Assembly: GCF_029263155.1 (NCBI RefSeq)
Contig: NZ_JAJCYB010000099.1
Location: 91,150-155,149 of the forward strand
Source of the DNA: Pseudonocardia sp.
Lineage (GTDB): Bacteria > Actinomycetota > Actinomycetes > Mycobacteriales > Pseudonocardiaceae
Direction of reading: 5' to 3'
DNA length: 64,000 nucleotides
This document shows positions 33,310 through 42,238 of the stretch, piece by piece. The translations under genes and the position numbers were made by a program. The notes beneath the pieces were generated by a model. It was not told where the DNA came from. It saw only the letters and a list, made by a program, of their open reading frames with translations, and searched no databases. The first letter of the stretch is position 1; each line of letters starts with the position of its first letter.

Positions 33310-34668
33310 GTGTCGAACGACGCCTTTCGCGACCTGTCCCAGAACCCGCTGATCCAGCGCCTCGGGGTGCCGCGCATCCCGGTGCTGCGCCGCCACACCG
33401 TCGGCGCCCCGCTGCTCGACGGGCCCGCGCTCGTCGGGTCGGTCGGCTCCGGGCGCTTCGCCGACCCCGTCCGCGCCCTGCTCAAGGACGCCGACGTGCC
33501 CGACGGCGACGGCCGGCTCGCCGCGGTGGTGCTCGACGCCACCGCAGCGCGCACCGTCGACGACCTCGCGGCCGTGCAGGAGTTCCTCACGCCCGCGGTC
33601 CGCAGGCTGGCCCCGAACGGGCGGTTGCTGCTGCTCGGACCGGGAGGGGCTCCGGCCGGTCCCGCCGCCGGCACCGGCGACGTGGAGGCCGCCGCCGTGG
33701 CCCAGGCCCTCGACGGGATCGTGCGGTCGGCCGCGAAGGAGGTACGGGCCGGAGCCACCGCGAACCTGCTGGTCGTCGACCCGGACGCGCCGCCCGCCGC
33801 GGTCGACTCGTCGGTGCGGTTCTTCCTCTCCGGCCGCTCCGCGTACGTCGACGGGCAGGTGGTGCGCGTCGCGACGCCGGTCGGGCCCGCGCGGGACCCG
33901 ATCGGCATGGACGACCCCACCGACGACGTCCACCCGCTCGCCGGACGCGTCGCCGTGGTCACCGGGGCGGCGCGCGGGATCGGCGCGGCCATCGCCGACA
34001 CCCTCGCCCGCGACGGCGCGCGCGTGGTCGCCGTCGACGTCCCCGCCGCGGGAGAGGCGCTGGCGGGGGTGGCCAACCGCACCGGCGGCACCGCGCTGGC
34101 ACTCGACATCACCGCGGCGGACGCCACCGGCCGGCTGCTCGCGCACCTGGCCGAACGCCACGGACGCGTCGACGTCATGGTGCACAACGCCGGGATCACC
34201 CGCGACAAGCTGCTGGCCAACATGGACGCCGACCGGTGGAACGCGGTACTCGCGGTCAACCTGCGTGCACAGCTGGCGATCAACGCCGCGCTGCGCGACG
34301 GTGACCTGCTCTCCGACTCCGGCCGCATCGTCTGCGTCGCCTCGACCAGCGGCATCGCCGGCAACCGCGGCCAGACCAACTACGCCGCGAGCAAGGCCGG
34401 CGTGATCGGGATGGTGCGGGCGCCGGCGCCGGGGCTGGCCGCGCGGGGGGCGACGATCAACGCGGTCGCGCCCGGGTTCATCGAGACCGAGATGACCGCG
34501 AGGATGCCGCTGGGCACCCGCGAGGCCGGGCGCCGGATCAACAGCCTGCGCCAGGGCGGGCTGCCGGTCGACGTCGCGGAGACCGTCGGCTGGCTCGGGC
34601 TGGCCGAGAGCGGCGGAGTGACCGGGCAGGTCGTGCGCGTGTGCGGCCAGAGCCTGATCGGAGCCTGA
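33310..34668 (+). CDS. fabG4: High-molecular-weight 3-oxoacyl-ACP/CoA reductase (FabG4-type)
   Basis: This 452-residue protein has the two-domain build of mycobacterial FabG4 (Rv0242c, 454 residues): a degenerate N-terminal flavodoxin-like domain (about 1-205) and a C-terminal short-chain dehydrogenase (about 210-452). The SDR motifs are TGAARGIG near 218-225, HNAG near 293, the catalytic Ser in VASTSGIAGN near 341 and YAASK near 358-362, with NAVAPGFIETEM after that. It reduces beta-ketoacyl substrates. GTG start at 33310 with GGAG upstream. It sits between fadA2 and htdX on the same strand. Confidence 0.93.
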   Translation: MSNDAFRDLSQNPLIQRLGVPRIPVLRRHTVGAPLLDGPALVGSVGSGRFADPVRALLKDADVPDGDGRLAAVVLDATAARTVDDLAAVQEFLTPAVRRLAPNGRLLLLGPGGAPAGPAAGTGDVEAAAVAQALDGIVRSAAKEVRAGATANLLVVDPDAPPAAVDSSVRFFLSGRSAYVDGQVVRVATPVGPARDPIGMDDPTDDVHPLAGRVAVVTGAARGIGAAIADTLARDGARVVAVDVPAAGEALAGVANRTGGTALALDITAADATGRLLAHLAERHGRVDVMVHNAGITRDKLLANMDADRWNAVLAVNLRAQLAINAALRDGDLLSDSGRIVCVASTSGIAGNRGQTNYAASKAGVIGMVRAPAPGLAARGATINAVAPGFIETEMTARMPLGTREAGRRINSLRQGGLPVDVAETVGWLGLAESGGVTGQVVRVCGQSLIGA

Positions 34669-34671
34669 GCC

Positions 34672-35496
34672 GTGTCCCTGGCCCCGCTATACCTCAAGGC
34701 CGCGGTGGGCGCGGTCGGACCGCGGTCCTCGACCCTGCCGGACACCGAGCTGGTGCGCGGCGCGACGACGGTCGACCGCGCGCACCTCGCCGAGTACGCC
34801 CGCGTCTGCGGGTTCCGCAACTCCGACGCGCTGCCGCCCACCTACCCGCACCTGCTCGCGTTCGGGCTGCAGGTGGAGCTGATGGCCGGTCGGGACTTCC
34901 CGCTGCCGCTGCCCGGGCTCGTGCACGTCGGCAACTCGATCACCGTGCACCGCCGGATCGACGCGGCGGAGCAGCTGCGCGTGGCCGTGCACGCCGAGCG
35001 CTTCACCGGGCATCCCAGGGGAGCGCAGGTCGACCTCGTGGCGGCGGTGGACGTCGAGGGCGAGCGGGTCTGGGACGGGCGCAGCACCTACCTCGCCCGC
35101 GGCGCGCACGCCCCCGCCGCCGGGGAGGCCCGGACCGCGCCCGCGGAGATCGCGGACGGTCCGGTCAGCGCCGTCTGGCGGGTCGCCGGGGACACCGGCC
35201 GGCGCTACGCCGCCGTCAGCGGGGACGTCAACCCGATCCACCTGCACCCCCTCACGGCGCGGGCGTTCGGGTTCCCCCGGGCGATCGCGCACGGCATGTG
35301 GACCGCCGCCCGGGCCCTCGCCGCCCTGCAAGGCAGGCTGTCCGAGGCGCTGACCTACGACGTCGCGTTCGGCCGCCCGCTGCTGCTGCCCTCGACGGTG
35401 CGGCTGCGCACCCGGCGCACCGGAGACGGGTGGGGTGTGGACGTGCACGGCACGAAGGGCACGCACCTGACCGCGACGGTGCTCCCGACGTCGTAG
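34672..35496 (+). CDS. htdX: MaoC-like (3R)-hydroxyacyl dehydratase, HtdX-type
   Basis: This is a 274-residue double-hotdog protein resembling mycobacterial HtdX (Rv0241c). The N-terminal half lacks a clear active site but has YARVCGFRNSDALPPTYPHLLAFGLQ. The C-terminal half has the hydratase-2 motif YAAVSGDVNPIHLHPLTARAFGFPRAIAHGMWTAA (about 182-216) with the catalytic Asp and His. It hydrates enoyl or dehydrates 3-hydroxyacyl thioesters. The GTG start lies three bases after the fabG4 stop, so the two form an operon. It is followed by a 650-bp noncoding stretch. Confidence 0.92.
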   Translation: MSLAPLYLKAAVGAVGPRSSTLPDTELVRGATTVDRAHLAEYARVCGFRNSDALPPTYPHLLAFGLQVELMAGRDFPLPLPGLVHVGNSITVHRRIDAAEQLRVAVHAERFTGHPRGAQVDLVAAVDVEGERVWDGRSTYLARGAHAPAAGEARTAPAEIADGPVSAVWRVAGDTGRRYAAVSGDVNPIHLHPLTARAFGFPRAIAHGMWTAARALAALQGRLSEALTYDVAFGRPLLLPSTVRLRTRRTGDGWGVDVHGTKGTHLTATVLPTS

Positions 35497-35644
35497 CCGG
35501 CAGGCTCCCATGCTCGCGGGCGGCCGACGCGGGGGCACGGCCGGTCGGTGGCCGCCGGAACGATCCCCGCCCCCGCCCCGGCAGGACGCCATCGCGCGGT
35601 CGACGGCCGCAGCGTCGCCCCGGATCGGTCGCCGGGCCGCCATG

Positions 35645-35700
35645 GGCAGGGGTGGCTGGCAGGGTGGCCGGGCAGGGGTGGCCGGGCAGGGGTGGCGGCC
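35645..35700. repeat. Four tandem units of about 14 bp
   Basis: The unit GGCAGGGGTGGCCG occurs about four times head to tail with small variations (one has GGCTGG, one loses a G, the last reads GGCGGCC). Length variation between strains would be expected for such an array. Confidence 0.6.
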
Positions 35701-35745
35701 GGCGGCTTCGGGCCGTTCGGCCGGTCGCGGCCACGGGTGGGCACG

Positions 35746-35959
35746 GGCCCGCTCCATGATCGCCGCACCGGAACCGGCAGGCGCGCCCCACCCGGCCACA
35801 CGTTCCCAACCAGCGATCACCAGCCGCCCTGCGGCGCGACAGCGCGAGCCGGACCGGGCCGGGGACAGGCCCGCTCCATGATCGCCGCACCGGAACCGGC
35901 AGGCGCGCCCCACCCGGCCGCACGTTCCTAACCAGCGATCAACGGCAGCCCTGCGGCGC
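35746..35959. repeat. Pair of 92-bp direct repeats
   Basis: Copy 1 (35746-35837) and copy 2 (35868-35959) agree at 87 of 92 positions and are separated by 30 bp. Both start GGCCCGCTCCATGATCGCCG and end CCCTGCGGCGC. Neither copy has coding potential or terminal inverted repeats. They may be a local duplication or two members of a genome-wide intergenic repeat family. Confidence 0.85.
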
Positions 35960-36146
35960 AAGCAGGACCGGCGGAGCCAGCGGGACCGACGACGCGGCGA
36001 GCAGCGACGCGGCGAGCAGCGACGACACAGCAACGGACCGTGCCACGGCCGCCGCCCGTACCGGGTCGACACCCGCTCGGGCCGGTGCACGGCGGCCACC
36101 CCCGCCGCGCGGGTCGGATCGGCCGAACGGCCTAAACTGCCTGTTC

Positions 36147-37694
36147 ATGGCGCGGAGGCGGCAATGGGTGATCTCCTGGCCGGTGCGCCTGGCGCTGCTC
36201 GTGGCCGTCGTCGTCGCGAACATCGTCGGCGCGGGTGTGGTGCTCGTGCTCTCGGCGTGGGTGCTGCCCAACGGCCCACTCGCCGACCCGGCCACCGTCC
36301 GGCTGGTCAACCTGGTCGCGTTCGGCTGCTACCTCCTGGTCGCCGTGCTGGTGGGGGCGGTGTGGGGAGCCGGGCGGTTCCGGATGCGCGACCACCCCGA
36401 CCTCGAGGTGCAGCGCCGCCGCGAGCACCGGCGCGTGCTGTACGGGCCGCTGCGGCTCACCACCGTCCAGGCCGTCCTGTGGCTGCTCGCGGCGCTGCTG
36501 TTCGCCGGGATCAACGCGCGGTGGTCCTGGCGGCTGGCCATCTCGGTCGCGGAGACCACGCTGGTCGGCGGGATCATCGTCTGCGGGCTGTCGTACCTGC
36601 TCAGCGAGCGGATCCTGCGCCGGTCGACCGCCCGCGTCCTGGCCGCCCAGCCGCCGCGTCGCCGCGTGCTGCCCGGGATCGTCGCCCGCTCGCTGGTGTT
36701 CTGGGTGCTGGGCACGGCGGTGCCGGTGATCGGGCTGCTGTTGGCGGCGGTCTCCGCGCTCGTCTACGGCGACGTGCCTGCGGCGCAGCTGGCCGTGATC
36801 GTGCTGAGTATCGGGGGAACGGCGCTGGTCACGGGGGTGCTGGTGACGGTCGGAGCCGCCCGCGCGGTCGCCGACCCGGTCAACGCGGTGCGGCGGGGGA
36901 TGCGGCGGGTGGAGCGTGGTGAGTTCGACGCCCGCGTCACCGTCTACGACGGCACGGAGCTCGGGCAGCTGCAGAGCGGCTTCAACACGATGGTCGCCGG
37001 GTTGGCCGAGCGGGAGCGGATCCGCGACCTGTTCGGCCGCCAGGTGGGCCGCGACGTGGCCGAGCGGGCGGCGGACGCCGGTGAGGTGCGGCTCGGCGGG
37101 GAGGTGCGGTCGGTGGCCGTGCTGTTCGTGGACCTCGTCGGCTCCACGGCCCTGGCGTCGCAACGCCCCGCCGAGGAGGTCGTCGCCGTGCTCAACCGCT
37201 TCTTCGGGGTGGTCGTGGAGACCGTCGAGGAGCACGGCGGCTGGATCAACAAGTTCCAGGGCGACGCGGCGCTGGCCGTGTTCGGCGCGCCCGCACCGGC
37301 CCCCGACCCCGCCGGGAGCGCGCTCGCCGCGGCCCGCAGGCTGGGCGTCCGCCTGGCCGTCGAGCTGCCGGACGTCGAGGCCGGGATCGGAGTCTCGGCG
37401 GGCGACGCCGTGGCCGGCAACCTCGGCGACCCGCGGCGCTACGAGTACACGGTGATCGGTGACCCGGTGAACGAGGCCGCGCGGCTCACCGAGCTCGCCA
37501 AGTCGGTGCCGGGCAGGGTGCTCGCCGCCGGGTCGGCCCTGGCGCAGGCCGACGGCCGCGAGCGGGGCCGATGGACGCTGGGCGAGGAGACGCTGTTGCG
37601 CGGGCGCGGGGAGCCCACCCGGCTCGCCACCCCCGACGGTCGAGACGATCGGGCGGCCGTACGGACCGGGACCGCACCGGAGGAACAGGGATAA
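36147..37694 (+). CDS. Membrane-bound class III adenylate cyclase (6 TM - HAMP - CHD)
   Basis: This 515-residue protein has six predicted membrane helices (about 10-255), a HAMP linker (ARAVADPVNAVRRGMRRVERGEFDARVTVYDGTELGQLQSGFN, about 233-275) and a class III cyclase domain (about 310-480). Catalytic residues are all visible: the metal-binding Asp in AVLFVDLVGST, Lys and Asp in NKFQGDAALAVFG, and Asp, Asn and Arg in YTVIGDPVNEAAR. The Lys and Asp pair specifies ATP, so the product should be cAMP. The layout matches mycobacterial Rv1318c-1320c/Rv3645. It has its own transcription unit; the signal it senses is unknown. Confidence 0.94.
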   Translation: MARRRQWVISWPVRLALLVAVVVANIVGAGVVLVLSAWVLPNGPLADPATVRLVNLVAFGCYLLVAVLVGAVWGAGRFRMRDHPDLEVQRRREHRRVLYGPLRLTTVQAVLWLLAALLFAGINARWSWRLAISVAETTLVGGIIVCGLSYLLSERILRRSTARVLAAQPPRRRVLPGIVARSLVFWVLGTAVPVIGLLLAAVSALVYGDVPAAQLAVIVLSIGGTALVTGVLVTVGAARAVADPVNAVRRGMRRVERGEFDARVTVYDGTELGQLQSGFNTMVAGLAERERIRDLFGRQVGRDVAERAADAGEVRLGGEVRSVAVLFVDLVGSTALASQRPAEEVVAVLNRFFGVVVETVEEHGGWINKFQGDAALAVFGAPAPAPDPAGSALAAARRLGVRLAVELPDVEAGIGVSAGDAVAGNLGDPRRYEYTVIGDPVNEAARLTELAKSVPGRVLAAGSALAQADGRERGRWTLGEETLLRGRGEPTRLATPDGRDDRAAVRTGTAPEEQG

Positions 37695-38000
37695 CGACGG
37701 CCACCCGCCGGATCGTGGCGCGGCCACGGCGTTCGCCACGGCGGCGGTGCCGACCGCGTGCGGCGTCGGCAGCACCGGCGCCACCCTCGGCCACCACGCC
37801 TGTGCGCTCGCGCGGATGGACGGGGGGCGCCTCGGGCGTCACCACCCACCTCGTGCCACCGATCACCATCGCGATGTCGACGGTGCTGCTCGGCGGGCTG
37901 CCGCCGTGGCTCGCTCGTCGGCGGGGCGATCCGCCTGGTCGGGGTGGGCCCGTCCCGGCGGCGTTGATCAGTGGGGCGGCAGGCGCACCACGGATGGGGC
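37695..38000. other. 306-bp gap between convergent genes, no clear gene
   Basis: This separates the cyclase stop from the pxpBC stop. Short frames occur on both strands, one of them with a hydrophobic patch around 37870-37920, but none has a plausible start, ribosome site or recognisable family. It could be the remnant of a decayed gene. I see no repeat or terminator I would trust. Confidence 0.5.
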
Positions 38001-39587
38001 TCACCGGGGCCGTACGAACCGGAAACGGACCTGCTGACCGGGACGGACCTGGCCGGCGCGGTCCAGGTCGGCGTCGAGCACCACGGCGACGACGGGGTAG
38101 CCGCCGGTGACCGGGTGGTCGGCGCCGAACAGCACCGGCTCGCCACCGGGTGGCACCTGGATCGCACCGCGGACCATGCCCTCGCTGGGCAGCTCGCCGC
38201 GGTCGCGGCGGCGCAGCGGTTCGCCGTCCAGGCGCATTCCGACCCGGTCGCTGCGCGTCGATGCCGTCCAGACCGTCCGGGTCAGCGCGCCGGGATCGAC
38301 GACCCAGTCGGCCCGGGGGCCGGGAACGGCGCGCAGCGTGACGACGCCCCCGGTGGGCACGGGGACCGGCGCCACGTCGACGCGCGGCAGCTCCGCGGGC
38401 TCCGGCCCGATCGGTACGGCGTCGCCGACGGCGAGCGGGGCAGGCCCCACACCGGACAGGACGTCGGTGCTGCGCGACCCGAGCACCGCGGCGGCGTCGA
38501 TGCCACCGCGCACGGCGAGGTAGGTGCGCAGGCCGGCGGGCGGGCGGGCGAGCCGCAGGACCTGCCCGGGCCGCATCGCGACCAGGGCGTCGTGCCCGAC
38601 CGGGGTGCCGTCGACGTCGGCGGGGGCGGGGGCGCCGGTGAGCGCGACGAGCAGCGGAGCCGGCAGGTCGGGCCCGGCCCGCACGACCAGCCCGCCGAAC
38701 GTCACCTCCAGCCCGGCGGCGCCCGGCGGGTTGGCCACGAGCCGGTTCGCCAGAGCCAGGGCCGCCCGGTCCGCGGCGCCGGAGCTCCCGACCCCGACCG
38801 CACCGTTTCCCGGCCGCCCGAGATCCTGCACGAGGGCGAGCGCCCCGGTGGCCACCACCTCCAGCCGTCGGCGTCCGCACCTCGGAGCCACACTGCCGTT
38901 CCGATCCCGTTCCGGAGCGCGTCGTGGCTCCGAAGTGCGGACGAAGCGCACGCGGGCGCCCGGTCGCAGGAGGGCGGGTTCGGCGCGTGTCTCGTTCCAC
39001 AGGTCCACGTCCGTGCGGCCGATCAGCTGCCAGCCGCCGGGGGAGCTGCGCGGGTAGATCCCGCTGAACTCACCGGCCAGTCCCACCGCACCGGCCGGGA
39101 CCTCGGTGCGTGGCTCGTCGCGGCGGGGCACGCGCAGCCGCTCGTCACCGCCCACGAGGTAGGCGAACCCGGGCGCGAACCCGCCGAACGCCACGCGCCA
39201 GGTGCCCGCGGTGTGGGCCCGCACCACGCCGTCGACGCCGAGCCCGGTGAGCCGGGCGACCTTGTCGAGATCCGCGCCGTCGTAGACCACCGGGACGTCC
39301 ACCGTCGCCCGGTCCCCGACGGGCGTGGAGCGGTCCAGGGGCAGGCCACGCACCGCGGACCCCAGCGCGTCCAGGTCGGTGTCGGGTGCGGTCACCAGCA
39401 GCACGGTCCGGGCGGCGGGCACCACGTCGACGACGCCGGCCGGCCCGGCCCCGCGTACGGCGTCGGCGAGGGCCAGCACGTCGTCGAGGTCGCCCACCTC
39501 GCACAGCAGCGCCGCGTCCCCGCACGTCAGCACGCGCACGCGGTGATCGCCGGGATCGGGACCCGAGCTGCGCGACTGCGGCGTCAC
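38001..39587 (-). CDS. pxpBC: Fused 5-oxoprolinase subunits PxpB-PxpC (KipI-KipA-type)
   Basis: This 528-residue protein joins two subunits that are often separate. Residues about 15-220 are the PxpB/KipI part, with [59 protein letters not shown]. About 240-528 is the PxpC/KipA (biotin-dependent carboxylase-like) part, with [37 protein letters not shown]. Together with PxpA they open 5-oxoproline to glutamate using ATP. The linker (about 215-240) is Arg-rich and is encoded by a 20-bp inverted repeat at 38872-38943. The GTG start overlaps the pxpA stop (GTGA). Confidence 0.92.
   Translation of the reverse strand: MTPQSRSSGPDPGDHRVRVLTCGDAALLCEVGDLDDVLALADAVRGAGPAGVVDVVPAARTVLLVTAPDTDLDALGSAVRGLPLDRSTPVGDRATVDVPVVYDGADLDKVARLTGLGVDGVVRAHTAGTWRVAFGGFAPGFAYLVGGDERLRVPRRDEPRTEVPAGAVGLAGEFSGIYPRSSPGGWQLIGRTDVDLWNETRAEPALLRPGARVRFVRTSEPRRAPERDRNGSVAPRCGRRRLEVVATGALALVQDLGRPGNGAVGVGSSGAADRAALALANRLVANPPGAAGLEVTFGGLVVRAGPDLPAPLLVALTGAPAPADVDGTPVGHDALVAMRPGQVLRLARPPAGLRTYLAVRGGIDAAAVLGSRSTDVLSGVGPAPLAVGDAVPIGPEPAELPRVDVAPVPVPTGGVVTLRAVPGPRADWVVDPGALTRTVWTASTRSDRVGMRLDGEPLRRRDRGELPSEGMVRGAIQVPPGGEPVLFGADHPVTGGYPVVAVVLDADLDRAGQVRPGQQVRFRFVRPR
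38872..38943. repeat. 20-bp inverted repeat inside the pxpBC linker
   Basis: CGTCCGCACCTCGGAGCCAC (38872-38891) pairs with GTGGCTCCGAAGTGCGGACG (38924-38943) at 19 of 20 positions, with a 32-base loop. It lies wholly within the coding sequence, exactly where the PxpB part ends and the PxpC part begins, and encodes an Arg-rich segment ([25 protein letters not shown] is spread over the element). It looks like an intergenic hairpin now read through as codons. Confidence 0.85.
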
Positions 39588-40345
39588 GCGAACGCCCGCA
39601 ACCCGATGCCCGCCGCCTCCAGCCCCGCGCGGACCGCCGCCGCCATCCCCACCGCACCCGGGCTGTCGCCGTGCAGGCACACCGACTCCGCCCGCACGGC
39701 CACCTCGGTTCCGTCCACGGCCCGGACCAGCCCGTCGGCCAGCAGCCGGCGCACCCGCCCGGCCACCTCCGCCGGATCGTGCAGCAGGGCCCCGGGCTCC
39801 GAGCGGGGTACGAGCGTCCCCGACGCGCTGTACCCCCGGTCGGCGAAGAACTCCGGCACCGCCCGCAGCCCCGCCGCCTCGGCGGCCGCCAGCAGCGCCG
39901 AGCCGGGCAACCCCAGCACCGGCAACCCGCTGTCGTAGGCGCGGACGGCGTCCACCACGGCCCGGGCCTGGCCCTCGTGGTGCACCACGGCGTTGTAGAG
40001 CGCCCCGTGCGGCTTCAGGTAGCGGACGGCGACGCCCGCCACGCGACACAGGCCGTCGAGCGCGCCGAGCTGGTAGAGCACGTCGTCGGTGAGCTCGACG
40101 GGGTCCATGTCGAGGAATCGACGGCCGAACCCGGCGAGGTCGCGGTACCCGACCTGGGCACCCACGACGACCCCGGCCTCGGCGGCACGTGCACACGTGC
40201 GGCGCAGCGTCGTCGCGTCGCCGGCGTGGAAGCCGCACGCGACGTTGGCCGAGGTGACGAGGCCGAGCATGGCGTCGTCGTCGCCGAGGGTCCAGCGACC
40301 GAACGACTCGCCGAGATCGGCGTTGAGGTCGACGTGCACCGTCAC
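39584..40345 (-). CDS. pxpA: 5-oxoprolinase subunit PxpA (LamB/YcsF family)
   Basis: A 253-residue LamB/YcsF protein. The family blocks are complete: [14 protein letters not shown] at the N-terminus, [18 protein letters not shown] near 30-47, [27 protein letters not shown] near 105, [24 protein letters not shown] and the C-terminal [19 protein letters not shown]. With PxpBC it makes the ATP-dependent prokaryotic 5-oxoprolinase that recycles pyroglutamate. GTG 40345 is taken as the start; GTG 40339 is two codons later. It forms a two-gene operon with pxpBC. Confidence 0.94.
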   Translation of the reverse strand: MTVHVDLNADLGESFGRWTLGDDDAMLGLVTSANVACGFHAGDATTLRRTCARAAEAGVVVGAQVGYRDLAGFGRRFLDMDPVELTDDVLYQLGALDGLCRVAGVAVRYLKPHGALYNAVVHHEGQARAVVDAVRAYDSGLPVLGLPGSALLAAAEAAGLRAVPEFFADRGYSASGTLVPRSEPGALLHDPAEVAGRVRRLLADGLVRAVDGTEVAVRAESVCLHGDSPGAVGMAAAVRAGLEAAGIGLRAFA

Positions 40346-40413
40346 AGACTGGCCAACCGAACCGGCGGCGGCCAGCCCTGGCCCGCATCCGGCGACGCCG
40401 GGGGGTGACGCGC

Positions 40414-40453
40414 AGCGGCGCGGCGCCCCGCGACGGAGGGGAACCGCGCCGCT
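40414..40453 (-). terminator. Hairpin terminator downstream of ptsH
   Basis: AGCGGCGCGG (40414-40423) pairs perfectly with CCGCGCCGCT (40444-40453) around a 20-base loop. It follows the stop of the leftward ptsH by about 30 bases and precedes pxpA, so it probably ends the fru operon transcript. Confidence 0.55.
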
Positions 40454-40481
40454 GTCGTGACCCGGGCCGGCCGGGAGCCGG

Positions 40482-40757
40482 TCAGCCCGCGTCCATGTCG
40501 GTGGCGAGCAGATCGGCCAGTGCCGCGACGGCGGCCTCGGAGTCGGCGCCGTCCTCGGCGGCCAGCACCACCTCCTCGCCGCTGCCCACACCCAGCCCGA
40601 GCACCGAGAGGATGCTGCGGGCGTCGACCGGTCCGCGGTCGCCCGCGGCGATGGTGACCTTGACGGGCTGCGCGGCGGCGGCCTTGGTGAACAGCGTGGC
40701 GGGGCGGGCGTGCAGGCCCACCGACGATCCGACGGTGACACGGCGTTCGACGGTCAT
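40482..40757 (-). CDS. ptsH: Phosphocarrier protein HPr
   Basis: The 91-residue HPr carries phosphate from enzyme I to the sugar-specific EIIA. The phosphorylated His16 sits in [12 protein letters not shown], and Ser48 in [12 protein letters not shown] is at the regulatory site used by HPr kinase in Firmicutes, though actinobacteria mostly lack that kinase. ATG 40757 is clear. It is the last gene of the fructose PTS operon, 14 bp after the EIIBC gene. Confidence 0.95.
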   Translation of the reverse strand: MTVERRVTVGSSVGLHARPATLFTKAAAAQPVKVTIAAGDRGPVDARSILSVLGLGVGSGEEVVLAAEDGADSEAAVAALADLLATDMDAG

Positions 40758-40771
40758 GGCTGATTCTCCGA

Positions 40772-42238
40772 TCAGGCGGCGACGGCGACGCGCGCCGTCT
40801 CGGTGGCGGGGGTGCGTCGGGCGTTCTTCAGGCCGATGACCAGCGCGGTGGACACCAGCGTCCCGGCGACGATCGCGACGAGGTAGGCCCACGGGTTGCC
40901 GATCAGCGGCAGCACGAAGATGCCGCCGTGCGGAGCCCGCAGCGTCGAACCGAAGGCGATGGACAGGGTGCCGGTGACGGCGGAGCCGGCCATCAGGGAC
41001 GGGATGACGCGCAGCGGGTCGGCCGCGGCGAACGGGATGGCGCCCTCGGTGATGAAGGACGCCCCGAGCAGCCAGGCTGCCCGACCGTTCTCCCGCTCGA
41101 CCTCGCTGAACAGCTTCTTGCGGACGACGGTGGCCAGCGCCATCGCCAGCGGCGGGGTCATGCCGGCCGCCATCACGGCGGCCATGATCAGCAGCCCGGC
41201 CTCGGAGCCGCTCTCCAGCCCGGCGAGCGCGAACGTGTAGGCGGCCTTGTTCACCGGCCCGCCCATGTCGAAGGCCATCATCAGGCCGACGATCGCGCCG
41301 AGCAGCAGGGCGTTGGCCCCGGACAGGCTGTTGAGCCAGGCGGTCAGACCGGTGTTCACCGCGGCCAGCGGCGGGCCGATGACCACGAACATCGCGATGC
41401 CGATCACCAGCGTGCCGAGCAGCGGGTAGACGACCACCGGCATGATCCCGGCCATCGCCTTGGGCACCGAGAAGCGCTTGAGCCCCATGACGACCGCGCC
41501 GGCGAGCAGGCCCGCGATCAGGCCCCCCAGGAAGCCCGCGCCGATCTCCGCGGCGATCGCGCCGCCGACGAAGCCGGGCACGATCGCCGGCCGGTCGGCC
41601 ATCGCGTAGGCGATGAAGCCGCCCAGCACCGGTACCAGGAAGCCGAAGGCGAGCGCACCGATCTGGAAGGACAGGGCGGCCCAGCTGGCCAGGGCCAGCG
41701 GATCGAAACCCTCGGTGACCGCGGGTGCGTCGGCGATCTCGAAGCCGCCCAGCGCGAAGCCCAGCGCGATCAGCAGGCCGCCCGCAGCCACGAACGGGAT
41801 GACGTAGGAGACGCCCGTCATCAGCCAGCCGCGCAGCTTCGAGCCGAAGCCCGGGCCGAAGTCCTTGGTCGCCGGGGAGGCCGTCCGCTGGGCGGGGACC
41901 CCCGCGGCAGCTGCGTTCTGCGCGGCCTCGACGGCCTGCGCGACGAGTGCGTCGGCACCGCTGATCGCCTTCTTCACGCCGACCTGGATCGTCGGCAGGT
42001 GCGCGAAGCGCTCCCTGTCCCGGACCTCGACGTCGGCGGCGAGGATGATCGCGTCGGCCTCGGCGATCTGGGCGTCGGTGAACGGTGTGGTCCCCGCCGA
42101 CCCCTGGGTCTCGACGACCATCTCGTGCCCGGCGTCGGCCGCCGCCTGTTCGAGGGCCTCGGCGGCCATGTAGGTGTGGGCGATGCCCGTGGGGCACGCG
42201 GTGATGGCCAGGAGCTTCATGCTGCGCTGGGTACTCAC
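40772..42238 (-). CDS. fruA: PTS fructose-specific EIIBC component
   Basis: The 488-residue permease has an N-terminal EIIB domain (LLAITACPTGIAHTYMAAEALEQAA) with phosphorylated Cys15, a linker around 100-130, and a C-terminal EIIC domain with about nine membrane helices (about 140-475; GWLMTGVSYVIPFVAAGGLLIALGFALGG, KAMAGIMPVVVYPLLGTLVIG, FITEGAIPFAAADPLRVIPS). It imports fructose and delivers fructose 1-phosphate. The GTG start overlaps the EIIA stop. EIIA is a separate gene rather than fused. Confidence 0.95.
   Translation of the reverse strand: MSTQRSMKLLAITACPTGIAHTYMAAEALEQAAADAGHEMVVETQGSAGTTPFTDAQIAEADAIILAADVEVRDRERFAHLPTIQVGVKKAISGADALVAQAVEAAQNAAAAGVPAQRTASPATKDFGPGFGSKLRGWLMTGVSYVIPFVAAGGLLIALGFALGGFEIADAPAVTEGFDPLALASWAALSFQIGALAFGFLVPVLGGFIAYAMADRPAIVPGFVGGAIAAEIGAGFLGGLIAGLLAGAVVMGLKRFSVPKAMAGIMPVVVYPLLGTLVIGIAMFVVIGPPLAAVNTGLTAWLNSLSGANALLLGAIVGLMMAFDMGGPVNKAAYTFALAGLESGSEAGLLIMAAVMAAGMTPPLAMALATVVRKKLFSEVERENGRAAWLLGASFITEGAIPFAAADPLRVIPSLMAGSAVTGTLSIAFGSTLRAPHGGIFVLPLIGNPWAYLVAIVAGTLVSTALVIGLKNARRTPATETARVAVAA

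Larger units (their letters stand above)
35497..36146. other. 650-bp repeat-rich noncoding region
   Basis: I see no gene with believable composition or motifs here; the open frames are repeat- and GC-driven and Pro/Arg/Gly-rich. The region contains a run of four GGCAGGGGTGGCCG-like units (35645-35700) and two copies of a 92-bp sequence (35746-35837 and 35868-35959). The promoter of the adenylate cyclase gene presumably lies near the 3' end, but no clear box is visible. Confidence 0.65.

Noticed and set aside
35510..35931. Overlapping open frames in the 650-bp gap before the cyclase gene
   Set aside because: They are produced by the GGCAGGGGTGG tandem units and the 92-bp repeats; there is no ribosome site or recognisable family.
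37695..38000. Possible small genes between the cyclase and pxpBC genes
   Set aside because: Frames on both strands lack starts and ribosome sites and run into neighbouring genes; one hydrophobic patch is not enough evidence.
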